From NCBI GenBank assembly GCA_963924555.1, contig OZ004595.1, positions 5,884,599 through 5,948,598 of the forward strand: a stretch of 64,000 nt of DNA. Reading direction: 5' to 3'. The translations under genes and the position numbers were made by a program. The notes beneath the pieces were generated by a model, which worked only from the letters and a program-made list of their open reading frames with translations, was not told the origin of the DNA and ran no database searches. Shown in pieces: positions 1-12,900 of the stretch. This stretch comes from Crambe crambe (lineage: Eukaryota > Porifera > Demospongiae > Poecilosclerida > Crambeidae). Every line of letters starts with the position of its first letter. Position 1 is the first letter of the stretch.

Positions 1-3000
1 TGTTCTCAGAAGCACTCTGGCCATCGGTCCTTGATAGTCATCCTCTAGTTTGAGTGAGAGGATAATGGGGCCGTGCTTGTGGTCCCTTGCGATGAAGTTT
101 TGGTGGTCCTGCCATTCCAAAAATTAAGAGAGGGTTAAATAAACAGAACTCGATGTATAAAACATGGCATTACATCTCTATTCCCAAGTTTATAATAAGT
201 AGAATATCACTATTCCCAAGTTTCTAAATGTTGAATTTATCATTCCTCTCAAAAGCTGACCTGTAATTATTTCTTCTCAAAATTAATAATATTCTGTTTT
301 CCCAATTTCCAAGGAGAGCAGCAGACACCATTAAAATCAAATTTTCCCCAGATCAAAAAGCTAGTTATAAACCTGCATGTAAGTAGCGTGGGAAGTACCC
401 CCAATACTTACTAGTTTCTTAAAGTGCCTGCCATACACAAAGGAAGTTTTATCAGCCTGAATGGTATAGTGTTCGGTGCTGATCTCCGGCGCTCGCCACA
501 CCCCATCTTCCCCTCGGGCGGACTCACATTCCCCATTCTGGATCCAAAATTCACTACTTGGGGGCTGGATTAACAGCGGGTAAGGTCCCTCGCTGGATAT
601 CACCTAAACAAGAAAAAGTATTATGTACATCATATCATACAGCTTGTTATTGAAAACTGACAATAAATTGGTACAGTCATGTATGCTAGAACTGAGACTA
701 AACTTTGTGAATAAAACTGATTCCTTCAAGATAATATGACATTTCCTTATTCATTCAGTTTTGGTTAAGTGAATTAACTGTTTAGCAAAATTCTGGTTTC
801 AGTCCTGGAATGGTAAGCTCATTCCAGTGAATTACAAATTATCTATGCATGCACTGCCTAAGGCATTATTGCAATGCTGTGTAGAGCTGTATGGTAATGA
901 TGTGTTTTTGCTGTATGCTGTTCCAGAGCACATGCTTGATGTTCAGTACACATTTCCCCCCTTTTGTTTTGCATTTGAAGCACTTGAATAGCAAGTACAT
1001 TCATTGGAACAAGCTATTCTGTCCTATGTGGAGGTGCTTTGTGTCTACCATTTTCTTTTAAAGCTCCATTTGTGATGACACTTGTTACTTTTGAGTACTT
1101 ATCAATTATTGGAGCTTTCATAATGATGGCGAATTTAGTTACTTCTCTGTACAAACTATGTTAGAGATATATATAGAGAGAGATTTCTTTCAGGTTTAGA
1201 AATGTCTATTTATAACAACAACAACAAAAACAACGAAAATCTTTATGTCAAAAGATTTTAGCTCTATGTTAACACACACATTAGTGGTAGTTTTTAGGTC
1301 AAGGATACACAGAGGTCTATTAATAAGGATCACAATGACCTACACTTAAACATTCCCAAGGTACGTACCTATGGACCATGCAGTCTCGAATCTATCACAG
1401 ACACCAATCATCAGAACTAAAGTCTATTTGCATTCACCTTGCCCCTTGATCCTTCACTACAACTGCTATAACTTTCTAGATTCTTAACCAAATTTCAAAT
1501 TTCAGACACCAACAGAGAGAGTGGATAATCAGCTCTCTGTTGATGCATTAAACTAGAAATTAGGTTAAGAATTAAGGGCGAGGTGAATGCAAATAGACTT
1601 TAGGTAATAGTTAAATAGGGCAATGTTTTTGACACTACATAGCGATAAGACATGAAATAATTATATGCAGCTATACTAGCTAGATTCTGCAATTATCTTA
1701 GAATGCCCTAGCTGGTAAGCACTAAGAGGTTTACAATATGAAAAAGGAGTAACATAGTAAAGGAGTGACATGTCACTTACCCTTTTAAGAGCCACTGTGG
1801 CTCTCCTGCCTGGGGACATGATGGACTCCAGTGGAGTCTGAGTGGGAGAGTCGGAATTATCCCTCTCTTCATCTTTAGCAGCTGCCCTGGAGCCGGCTGA
1901 TGATGGCCTTATTTCCGTGTGGTCCGGGCTCCGAGACTCCTCACTGGTAGCAGAGAGACTGCCAGTACTGGAGGACTTTTGAACTCTTCTGTGCAAGTTG
2001 GTTGGAGAATCCGTGATTTCGACCGTGGGAATGACTGATTTTTGCTTAAAGAAAGGAGACCGCTTTCCATTAATCACTGGGGAGCTCTTTCCAGGAGAAG
2101 ACTTTCCGTTGGTGACTACTCCATTATAGCCCATAGGAACACTATTACTCCTTGCAGTTTTTGATTCCTGGAATAGCGAAGAAAATTTCGAATAAAGAAA
2201 AGAATAGGCCATAGTTATTCATATAGGCTGGCTCTTCTAGCTAATGTACTTAGAAATATTGCTGTTTACTGGTTGGCTATAATTCTGAGAAGTCATTTGT
2301 AAATTCAGTCTGACTATACTGGCTATAATGCTACAACTCATGTAGAGAATTGAAGAACCCACTCAAAATCTCACTATAAGTCCTTGTATTGTAGCCTTAC
2401 AAGTAGAACTACACTATACTTATTGACCTAGAACAGTACATTGTACAAGGAAGTGAGCACTGATAAGAATTCTTCTGACTGAAGCAACAGCATAGGCAAT
2501 GTGTGTATTTTTATACAGACTTAGTGTATACTTAATGCAGCATCATGTTAGCTCTACAGAGTCGAATGTATATCAATGCTTCCTGTTATGAAAACATAGA
2601 GATGCAATACACTACTGTAAACGAGTTCTGTTGATATATCAATTGTGGGAAGGATTAGTTTTATCTTTAGAGTTGTATATTGTCATTACTCACATGAAAG
2701 ACATCATCAGGATTACTTTCATCGGCTGATATTGTCTTCAGGAGGTATCTCTGGTTGTCATAACGGTTATCCTACATGCAACAAGAGATATTTGATGAGC
2801 AGAGAGATAACACATTCTCAGGACCAGAAAAAAAGAGAGAAGTGTCCTGAATTGGTTTATTTGATTCCACATTAAAGAGTTATGTTCAAAAATTAATATG
2901 TGATGAGTTTGGCTATGTAGTCATTTGCTGCAACACAACTAAGATACAAACTATGTGCTGTATTTTGCTTCAAGATAGTATAATGCTGTACAGGATGGCC

Positions 3001-6000
3001 ATTTACACCATCATATTCCCACTTCTCTACTGTATAAATCACTTAACAGCTTAAAGTATCAAGTTTTAAAGAGATGACTATGTTTAGAAGTGTTGATGTC
3101 ACATGCATTGTGCCTTCACTTAGTCACAATTTGCCATCATTAATAACCATTGCCCAAGTCAAAAACCAAAGGAGATCAAAAGAGCCATTACCAGGTCTAA
3201 AGTGAACAACCCTGCTATGTTTATCAGATAACTATTGTCTTGGAATTTTCTGGCAAGCCTGCTTAGCAACAGTGGCCAAACACAATCATAGTAAATTAGA
3301 TTGCTAAAAGTAGTTATGTATCCAACAGTGTTTTGGGGATCATTGATCAGCCATTTTACTCCATATCTTGGACTCACCTGAACCTTTGATAGCAGGTCTA
3401 AAAAGTCATCTCTCTCACGAATCTATACAGAATAAATGATCATTCCATATAGTAAGACTACTCATCAAAGAAGTTAGTTATGATTATGAAATGTGATTGA
3501 TTGCAGTAAAACACTTTGGCACTTTATAATAATCACTCGTGTTAGCTTAAAGTGATACTCCAACAATAATTTGAACTTACTTTTGATTCCTTGTTTTCAT
3601 CCTTTCCATCCATATTATCTTCACTGCATGCAATAAAAACTCAATAACATCCTCACTTCATTCAAGTTATTAATTGTTTGTAGTTAGTATGCTAAAACAG
3701 TTTGTTCGCATTTGTAGCCATTACTGATCTCACATTCCACGAACTGACCCACCTCAAGGCCTATCTCAAGTGCCAACAGCTGCAGGTAATAACGTGCCAC
3801 TAGTTAAGAGCTAACTCTATAACTGACCTCCACAAAATGCCACTTTCAGAGATGGTTGAACTGGTCTTTCGATTCTTTACCTTCAGCTTGACTGAACCAT
3901 AGGGCTTGTTACCTCGCCTTAAAAAAAAAATTACATAAAGAGATAAGATCATTAATAATTAATATTTAGTTAATCACCAAATTAAAGTTTATCTTAGTAC
4001 TCAGATGAACAGTCAAAATCACAATTCTTGTAATAGCACTGCATGCACAAGTATATACTCCAAATCAAATTATTGCAGTTCTTGTTCTTCTTCCTGCCTC
4101 TATAGGATGCTAGTACAAGGTTCCCTATGAACTTTATGCTACTCAAAGGGCGAGATACAATCTACCAGAACTAATTCTCTCTTTCATGCTAGCTAATCCA
4201 CTACATTGCTGAAGGAAATGACAGATTGACTTGTTGCTTAGCTCATACAGTTCTCGACCACAGTCTAATCTTGTGATTCGTACTGACGATTCTGCTTCCA
4301 TACCGTTGAAGGAAATAATGAAATGTCTTGCTACAGGCCAACACGATTTGGCAGAACCTAATCTGTCGTTTTTGCTAGCTACAGCTGAAGGGAAGTATCA
4401 TTAGAATGCCGTGTTACTGGCTGGTGCTATGGAGCCATAATCAAATCATTCCCATAAAGAGGCAGAGAAATCCACTTATTCTTGTGTCACTTTGTCCTTG
4501 AACATCAACAAGTCTACAGTAAGTGTTCTGGGAATGATATACTAAAACATCTGGTCATAAGCAGCTTGTCATGCAAGCACTCGTGGATCGTGTCAATGAC
4601 AATCTAAAGTGTCCCTTGTCGGTTAGCTGCCTACACACCTCATCTCATCTCATCTTTACTGACTTACTGACTAATGGATAATCACCCGAACAGAATCATA
4701 TGTACTTACCTCAAATTTGAAAACAGTGATGCCATCAATAGCTTACAGACTTACAGAAGTTAGTGACACTAAGCAAGTTACAACTTTATCACCTTAGCTC
4801 TAGCTAAACTCTGGCACTGACAGCAATGATGCACAACGCTGTCTAGTTCACTTCAAAAAGCAAGTTCTGATGACCGTGTGAGCAGAATTCTCACTAATTG
4901 AACCATTTGACAGGACAAGACTGCACCCATTACTTGAACAATACTCTACTTTACACTCTTGCCAAGAGGAAGAGCAAACATAGCTAATGTGTATTCCTTC
5001 CTCATTAAAACCATACGAGTGCTTCACTTCCGAATATTATGAGACAAGTGAGGGCCAAACATACACAAACTGTCTGTAAATGAGTTGTATCTTAGTCGTC
5101 ATACCGCATGCTCTTGGTTCTCTAATTGCCCTCTTTGTTATCATCTTGTATTATGTAATCCTTTGAGTTATTAGCCGCATTTCATACGCTGTTGGCAACC
5201 TCTGATACGCATAATTCTCTTGGCTATGCAACAAGTCCTTTTAATTATATTATCTATTATAATTGAATAAACCAGAAAAGAAGATGATATAATTCTGACA
5301 AATGAAAGGATAGCCTGGCTAAGCAACAAGTCATACACTTTTAATTCTATTTTTATAATTGAATAAACCAAGAAGATGATATAATTCTGACAAATATAAT
5401 ATATTAAAGGATATAGCCTGGCTAAGCAACAAGTCATACACTTTTAATTCTATTAACTATAATTGAATAAACCAAGAAGAAACTATATAATTCTAATACA
5501 CACAATGTGCCATGTAACATACTGCCATGTGACTGCTTGCAATTGCATGGACAGTTGTTAAAGTCTGCTTGCATTCACCTTGCCCCTTGATCATTCACTA
5601 TAACTGCTATAACTTCTCAATTCTTCAAATTTCAAACACCACCAGAGAGAGTGGATAATTGGTGCATTAAACTAGAAATTCGGTAAGAATTGAGACGTTA
5701 TAGTGAATGATCAAGGTGACAGGTTGAATGCAAATAGACATTGATACTGACGAACATAAAGCTTGTTTGTATCCAGTAGCTAATTACTGTATGATTGAGT
5801 GCCATTGTACCACCACTGCAAGAACGTGGTGCTGGAATGGAAATAATAGGAACTGAGCAATTTGATCCGCCATTACAACACAAGTGATCCCATTACGTGA
5901 TCAGTGGTTCACACACATCATGGAAGCCATTAACCCCAGCTGCACAATGTTTGTTACATGCTTAGAAGTATCGCATGGTAGCTACTCATCACATTAGTCA

Positions 6001-8295
6001 AAAAATGTTTTTTTGAATGCTGCAATATTATACTCAAACTGTTTCTGAGATTGGTAGTATAAGTTGTGGGTATCGACGGACAGCTGGTGCTGCATGGCTT
6101 ACAAGAAGCTTAATCAAGAGGTGGCGATAAATGGACTTCCTGTACACAGAAACACTGTACAGTTTCCTTCAAGTTTCCCTTCTGGCAGCATCTGTGGCTG
6201 TGTATAGTCTATTTTCTATTATGTTTGCACTTTGTCTATCTTACTGACAGGATTCTTCCAGTTCCAGTTTCAAAGCAATATGCCCCACATCCATATAGCT
6301 AGCTCTATACGAAATGAGCCCTGCAATGTGACATACAGAGGGCATTGTGGGGTCCATGCCCCCTCCCCCTTGGGAAAGGCATGAGACACCCATGCCTCTT
6401 GTCCTATTCTTGCATCCCAACCGAAAAAATTTCACGTACATGATTATTACGCACGAGACACTTCTAGTCTTGAGTCTTGTAGCTATTATCAGTAACCATA
6501 GCTACATTATATATAAGTGTGTGCAGGAGGGAGCATATCTTTCTAGCATCCCTTCTCCTTAACATCCTCCTGACAGTTGCACACCCGATGACATAACCAT
6601 ATCCTCCAATAGACACCTTTACAAATATAACTACAACTGAACCAATTTCGGTATAGAGTAGAAATACCCGTGAGCATATGATATCACCAGTTTTAATACA
6701 ATTTATCAATCCCAAGGTATTTCCCACACAATCACAGAAATAGGCATATATAGTAGTATTGTGACACTTGTTTTTAAATCTTGAGTAACAAATATAGTTC
6801 CATCTCTAATTTTGTGATATGAAGTCATTGAGACCGTTTGATATGGCAAGTGGCAAGTGAGAATCCCTATTATGCAACACACTTATGGGAAAGTCTGAAC
6901 CACAAAAGAGGAAATGTTGACATCAGCACTTTTAGATGAATTATTACGTCCTGTTTTCATGTACCTTCAGAGCAATGGCATAGCAGGAGTTAGTCTGGCT
7001 ATCTTCATGCTCAATAGAGTACCAATGACACTGCCTCCATCTATGCTATGATCTATGCTATGCTTGCCCATAAAGTAAGAATAGTTAAGTTGCTTATTCA
7101 GCAGAGATGGCTGTTCATAAGAGCAATGACAATAACCTGAAGCATAATTGGTTCAATGATAGCTAGTCAGCATGTTAGTTATTATAGCTACAGATTTAGC
7201 TCTGGAATGATTGTAACTTATAGCTAAGCTATCTAAATAGAGATCCTACCATTGTCCATGTGGTATTTTCCCTTTCTTTCTCCTTCCCAGCCAATTCTGA
7301 GTTCTTCTGTAAGAGGGGACAGTGATACTTCCATCACTCATCTCTGGCACACTTTGCAATCGAATCATAGCTCCAAAATTTTCAAAAAATAGTAGGTAGC
7401 TCTTTAGTGTACAGCTAGCACAGTAGCTATATTTCTTCTTGCTGCTAAGTTTTGCTAACTAACTGAGTACACTGTTTAGTACTCTTCAATCTCACACAGG
7501 ATGGAAGACAGCTATACTTAGCTAAGTGGAAGGTAGAGCTTATCTGCTTGTTTGCACAAACTTTTATAATCTCAGTAGCAACAATCAAACTCTGTGGAAG
7601 CACACTTGGAAGGCTTCAAACCAAACATGATCCAACTAACCACTAAGTGCTGCCGACTGGGACTTCTTTCGGCTAACTCAATTACACTAAGAGTAAATAA
7701 CTGAATTAGCCAAGGGCTTAAATAGAATGGCAAGATCAAGCTAAAACTCCCTCACATTCCTAGTGGTATACAGTTACATCATGCTCCATAAAACATCTGT
7801 TTGTATCATTGATTTTCGTACATTGGCATGGGATATGGCATTGGCATGGGATATGGTTAGCAGAAGTACTCTCATATTAGGCAGGTATTAATTGACATAC
7901 AGTCATAAACAGGATGCTGGAACACATGACACTTCTGACACCAAATCAAACTTCATGGATCTGATCAGAACGCTACTAAAAAATTCACTACAATGTGAAG
8001 CTGAAATGTCTCATACAGATGTTAGAGGGGATACTCATTCAATATATCAGTGAGCACTACATACTGTTCAATTGAGAATTCTATACCTTTCAGTCTAAAT
8101 CATAAACTGTAAAAATTAATTTATAGTTTACCTTGGGTTAACAGCAGATAGAGTATGTGGTTTTTTCCCCCTATATCTATATCTTGACTTTATTACTTTC
8201 GATCGTGAAGATACACTTAGGCTCCTGTCTCTTTGCTTCTGTATAACTAATAGAGATTCTCCCACTTTTCTTCTTGTACTAAAACGATGACCCAT
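1..8295 (-). CDS. Rap1GAP-like Rap GTPase-activating protein, 5' half (runs off the left edge)
   Basis: Predicted exons, in transcript order: 8132-8295 (ATG at 8295), 3828-3917, 3581-3623, 3378-3422, 2694-2771, 1781-2167, 412-603 and 1-108. All have GT/AG borders and the frames join. Exons 3378-3422 and 2694-2771 together encode a GoLoco motif (DDFLDLLSKVQ, then a DNQR triad), the Galpha-i/o-GDP binding element found at the N terminus of Rap1GAP. Exon 1781-2167 is a Ser/Pro-rich, low-complexity linker. Exons 412-603 and 1-108 match the start of the Rap1GAP fold (GPYPLLIQPP..FWIQ, then YGRHFKKL joined to DHQNFIARD). The catalytic Asn region must lie to the left of the window. Such proteins switch off Rap1 and are cytosolic or membrane-associated. 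The order GoLoco then RapGAP is typical of Rap1GAP and not of SIPA1. The introns are much longer than those of the neighbouring cluster and carry MITEs. Confidence 0.82.
1417..1603. mobile_element. Fold-back MITE, copy 1 (intron of the Rap1GAP-like gene)
   Basis: The ends are inverted repeats of about 23 bp: CTAAAGTCTATTTGCATTC on the left and its complement on the right. The internal halves are also roughly complementary, making a 187-bp hairpin. A second copy lies at 5560-5741. There is no coding capacity, so this is a non-autonomous DNA element. Confidence 0.7.
5227..5497. repeat. Tandem repeat, about 100-bp unit, three copies
   Basis: Three consecutive AT-rich units each contain the phrases AACAAGTC, TTTTAATT, TAATTGAATAAACCA and ATATAATTCT, with TAGCCTGGCTAAG between units. 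Units 2 and 3 are more alike than unit 1. The repeat lies inside the first intron of the Rap1GAP-like gene, and the short open frame across it is a by-product of the repeat. Confidence 0.75.
5560..5741. mobile_element. Fold-back MITE, copy 2 (intron of the Rap1GAP-like gene)
   Basis: Same family as 1417-1603. The left arm carries GCATTCACCTTGCCCCTTG and TCATTCACTATAAC. The right arm carries the complements (GTTATAGTGAATGATCAAGG, then GAATGCAAATAGAC), so the inverted repeats extend for roughly 50-60 bp. The right arm has a short insertion relative to the left. Confidence 0.7.
7250..7368 (-). CDS. Alternative first coding exon of the Rap1GAP-like gene
   Basis: An ATG at 7368 opens 39 codons (beginning MIRLQSVPEM) that run into a GTAGGA donor at 7249. 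The exon leaves two bases of a codon, exactly the phase needed by the exon at 3828-3917, so it is interchangeable with the exon at 8132-8295. It has no acceptor that would keep this frame, so it is more likely an alternative first exon than an internal one. The encoded peptide is basic and has no recognised domain. The call rests on frame, donor and codon continuity only; no transcript is visible. Confidence 0.45.
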
Positions 8296-8905
8296 AACAG
8301 CTCAGATTTAGAAAAATGGTCAGAGGACTGTACATCCTTGGGTCCAAACACTTTCCGGTATAGCATGCTTGACCAATTATAGTTCTAAAAGTGATCTATT
8401 GCAACCCTACGGTTTTATACACTGCCATGTATCTCTTAAGGGATTTGCAGTGCTAATACTCGAGTTGTAATTGTGTCATAAATGTATAAACTTCACAATT
8501 AGTCCACACAATGAAGTCATTCTGTATTAGTCGACAGATGAGTACAATAGTGCTTCTGTATTCGGCACAAAACTTAGCATTCGACACTGTATAATTATAT
8601 ATAGATGCAGATTGCATCATGTGGTCAATAGGCTAGATCATGTGATGATTATTTGCCATAGTAACAGTTACTCTTGTCAATTAAGTTTATTATCATGAAT
8701 ATGATCACATTCCTAGCCATTTGTAATATATATAATACATATATTGAACCACAAGATGATAAAATCTGAATTATTATGGGAATTCTACTGAGCCTAACTA
8801 CTATCCTAGCATTAGCACATATTAGTAGTGCCTTCATACTTGGCTCTAGTATATTATACCACTCAGATGATCATGTACTGCCAATATAAGAGCAACACTG
8901 AAAGT

Positions 8906-8968
8906 TAGCCTCGTATCCAGGTCCACTTTCCACCGCTCCACAAAAAAAGCGGGCCTGGGTATGAGGCT
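8906..8968. mobile_element. 63-bp MITE of the TAGCCTCG family with target-site duplication
   Basis: Inverted ends TAGCCTCGTATCCAGG and CCTGGGTATGAGGCT enclose a short core. The phrase ACACTGAAAGT stands on both sides (8895-8905 and 8969-8979), a clear target-site duplication of about 10 bp. A longer relative with the same terminal motif sits at 43077-43240, and a single arm lies at 9920-9936, just before the start codon of astacin A. Confidence 0.75.
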
Positions 8969-9196
8969 ACACTGAAAGTCTTCCACCATGGACATTTTGT
9001 GTTACATAATGCTGTATTAATATGCTGTGTTATGGTGTTGGCATATGTTGTCTTGTACCAACTTGAAAGTCCTTTGGTTCAGTATATCTGTACATACTTA
9101 ATGAATGTTTACAATAGCAAGAAACAGGAAATAAAAACCACTGAGTTGCTCCACCACAACAGGACCACAGCATTAAACTCCATTATGCCTTCATAG

Positions 9197-9592
9197 TTTT
9201 TGGGCGAGCAGACTTTTCGAACTTAGGAAAGGTCTGGAGACTCTTGACACAATTCTGTGTTCCATCGTAATTAAATCAATGTCGCATGTGAAGAATGCAT
9301 GTGCACCCACGTGCTCACACATACACAACTACAGTTATATCTAGCTCGAGCCATAGATTTACTATGCTCAAGCTAGATCAATCAATGAGAGATGAGTTGT
9401 CTCTTGTATTCGGTAGTATTGTTTTTAAACTGTCCATGTGCGCTTATTATTTGGTCGTGTGACTACTTAATCTGATTGGCCTATCGAGAGACCTGCAGAA
9501 AACATAAACCATGTCAAGAGTCTCCAGACCTTTCACTTTCTCTCCTGCCCCACCCCCCAAAGGTTGAAAGGTCTGCTCGCCCAGACTAGTTA
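9197..9592. mobile_element. Fold-back element with roughly 50-bp inverted termini
   Basis: The left end reads GGGCGAGCAGACTTTTCGAA, followed by AAAGGTCTGGAGACTCTTGACA. The right end carries both phrases in inverse order and orientation (TGTCAAGAGTCTCCAGACCT, then GGTCTGCTCGCCC at about 9579-9591). The right arm contains a C-rich insertion. The roughly 260-bp interior has no open frame of note. It lies in the 1.7-kb gap between the head-to-head Rap1GAP-like gene and astacin A; apart from this and the 63-bp MITE, that gap shows nothing else recognisable. Confidence 0.65.
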
Positions 9593-9963
9593 TTGGCCCA
9601 TGTACACATATTTAATGGTCCTCATCCATTAGCTAATTAGATTACCTCAGTGCTGCACTTTCTAGTCATCACCAAATTACTGGAGAGTTATCTGAGTGTG
9701 TGTGTGCACTAATTCTAACAGCTATAATCATCTTACCAACATGATATCCACTTAGAGATGGCATAGCCTATGGCTAACTCCACGTTGTTATCGATTCCTC
9801 TGGTAATAAATACTGCAAATCGGTGGGAGTGGGAGTGATCTGCTGTAAACAATAAGTGAGATTAAGGTTTTTAATACTGACGATTCTTACCGGTTTAGAC
9901 CCAAGCATAGTTTCTGCTGAGCCTGGGTACGAGGCTAAGTTTCTGCAAGCAAACTGGAGCAGC

Positions 9964-12900
9964 ATGAATGCTATTGCAGTCGGACTTTTTTTGCACACAC
10001 TGGTGTTGGCATCTGCAAACAAGGTGAATCAGGTGGGAGGAGTATTCGACTCTTCCATGCTTGAAGAAGATGAGATACCCGTGGATCCTTCAGCAGAATC
10101 TCGTATGTTATAATGCTAGCTATCTAACGCTTAGCTGGCCACCTTGCTGGCTTGTCTTTCCATTGCTGCAGCATTTTTTGAACATGATGGTGACATGACC
10201 TTCATTGTCGTTCCTGGTGGTGCAGAAGGCAATTCCAGTCAGCTCCTACACAGAAGGAAGAGAAATGCAGTTTCAAGCTATTACCTCTGGCCTGGTGGAA
10301 TAATTCCCTACCAAATTTCATCAGTATTTGATGGTAATATTATAAAGACGTCATGGTTTATCATTCATACACCAACTATAGCTAGATAAGTAATATGTAT
10401 AATTGTTTTTTTTTTTATGCATAGCTAAGTGCGAAATTAACTATTCTTTATTCCAGCGTCTCCAACCTGTGAACTTTGATTTCTGCCCCATTTTCAGTAT
10501 TTTACCATGACTTTCAGCCATTTATAAGTAATGATGTGTATAGTGAATTTGTTGGTCAAATTTTTCTGAAGAATCAGTATGGTTGGAGGCTCTGTTATTC
10601 AGAAGTTTTTTTCTCTTTCAGAGCATCCTTTAATTCTACTGAATGAGTGAATTGATGTTAATCTTTTTCCTGACAGAGAGTGAAAGAAGAGTTATATTCG
10701 AAGGTATGAAGCACTGGGAGGACCACACTTGCATTCGTTTCCGTCCGAAAAACTCCAGAGATCGTACCAGCATCTTCATCATCTCTGGAAGCTATCGCTA
10801 GTTAGTATTAACAGATGGTTGGTTAATCATGTATTCATGTGTCTTTTGTGGTTCCATAACAGCTGTGCATCTTTTGTTGGCCGACTGAGGTTTTTGGGAG
10901 GACGACCTCAGGGCATCAACCTGGGACCAGGCTGTGTGCAGTTCTCAATAGTAGTCCATGAACTTGGCCACGCCATCGGGTTTTTCCATGAGCATAACAG
11001 ACCGGACAGAGATGACTACATCATTATAAGTTCTCGTGTCAGCAGCAATGTGGCGTCACAGTTGGAGAGACTTTTGTTTTCAAATACGTTGGGGTTGGGG
11101 TATGATCATGCCAGCATCATGCACTATAGCACTCTTGGAGGGATCATCACTTCGAGATATGGTGTGCCATTTGGAGAGGCAAAAGAATTGAGTCCACTGG
11201 ATATAGAGAAAGCTAACCGGCTCTATAATTGTGGTGAGAAATAAATGGAGGATGTTCTACATCGGTTGAGGGTGGGCATAACTGAGTATGGAATACTAAC
11301 TCCCCCTTGTTGCAACTTTTTAAAGGAATAGCACTATCTAAAAAAATTGACATACCTCCTCCCTCTCCTCCCCCTCCCCCTCCCTCCTCCTCCCCCTCCC
11401 CCTCCTCTTCCTCCCCCTCCCCTCCTCCTCCCCCTCCCCCTCCTCCCTCTTTCCTCCCTTCCTCCTGCATTCAAGGACCCCACAGCTGCCACCCTCCACC
11501 AAGTACTGTTGTCCCATCAGCCCTCTCACTCCCCAGGGGGGCAGAGGGTTGTGGACGTGTGATCAAAACAGACCGAAGTGGCTCATTTCGGTTCCCAGGC
11601 TACCCCTCACATCGACGCAACAGTAACTGTGCCTTCGTCATTCAAGTACCGAAAGGGTATATCTTGGATGTCCTTTTCCCCCAGCTTTCCATCACTAACA
11701 GGTCAAGTGTTAATTATAGGGAGAAAAGGAGGGAAGGGTTCCATTAAAAACTCACACACATACACATACATACACACAGACAAGGGGAGCATACGTGCAA
11801 ATCCCTCCACAAGAATCTTCCTGCTGTACAGTCTATAGTGAACTAATTTTACTTCTGCTTAATCTCAATTGTCGTTCATTATTATTCAAGTGATTGCTGT
11901 ACAGATGAGTACATACAAGTCTTCAGAGACTCCTCGTTGTCTTCTGTCAACCTTTTCCCGTACATCGGCTGTTATCGTGGCAAACTCTGTCGGAGTACAG
12001 ACTCACGCAGATGGTTTTACTTTGATTCCAATACCATCACCATTAACTATCACTCGGCCAACAGGAACGCACGTAGCATGTGGGTCAATTTCTATGCCAG
12101 AGGTAAGTAATGTTAATTATAAGATATGACTGTCCTGGAGTACTTTCTCAGTCTAATGAGAGGTTAGAACATGCTTAGATGGAATTATCTTAAATTTCTG
12201 TCATGTATTCTGTGATGACTACACATTTCTGCGTCTTATGAGATTATGAAAGAAGTGTCAAACAAATTTAAGAGTTGAATTCCTGATTCTCCCATCACTT
12301 TCAAGTTCTCCTTCACATTCTTGTTCTATTTTTGTAGATATCAATGAATGCAATGGAAGGAATAGATGTCATCGCTGCACTAACACATACGGATCTTACA
12401 ACTGCACATGCAGAAGTGGCTACTATCATTCTCCTGCTGCTAACACGTGCTATGGTAAGAAGGGTGGAGGATTTACATAAACAACCTCTCAAATCCTTTG
12501 TTTAAAAAATGCTGTAACATGTAATTGGAGCAATTGGACCAGCTGCCAGCTCCTGAAGTTACCAAGGCCACACTTTGATTGAAAGTGACACGCATTTCAT
12601 CCAGCAGTGCTCATTGTTTTTCTTTTTAGGATGTCCTTTAATTAGAGGTCGTTCTTTATCTTAGAGGTTATTCTTGGTATTAATTAGAAGGTGTTCTTTA
12701 TTTAGAGTGTTCCTTGACAGAGGCTTTACTGTATGAATGCAAATGTTATACAATGTAGATGTTAATTTTGACTACCATGTGCTTACAATGTAGATGTTAA
12801 TGAGTGTGCCTTTGACAACGGTGGATGCCAAGACAAGTGTGTGAACTATGGTGGCTCATACAGGTGTAGGTGCCGATCGGGTCACTTGCAAGCAGATGGC

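Noticed and set aside
11213-11562. Gly/Glu-rich and Pro/Leu-rich frames near 11.4 kb
   Set aside because: They read the CT tract of intron 4. The CUB1 exon joins in frame without it.
12745-12766. A second ATGTAGATGTTAAT phrase as an alternative acceptor for EGF2 of astacin A
   Set aside because: It is a short local duplication of the true acceptor at 12793; using it puts a stop in frame.
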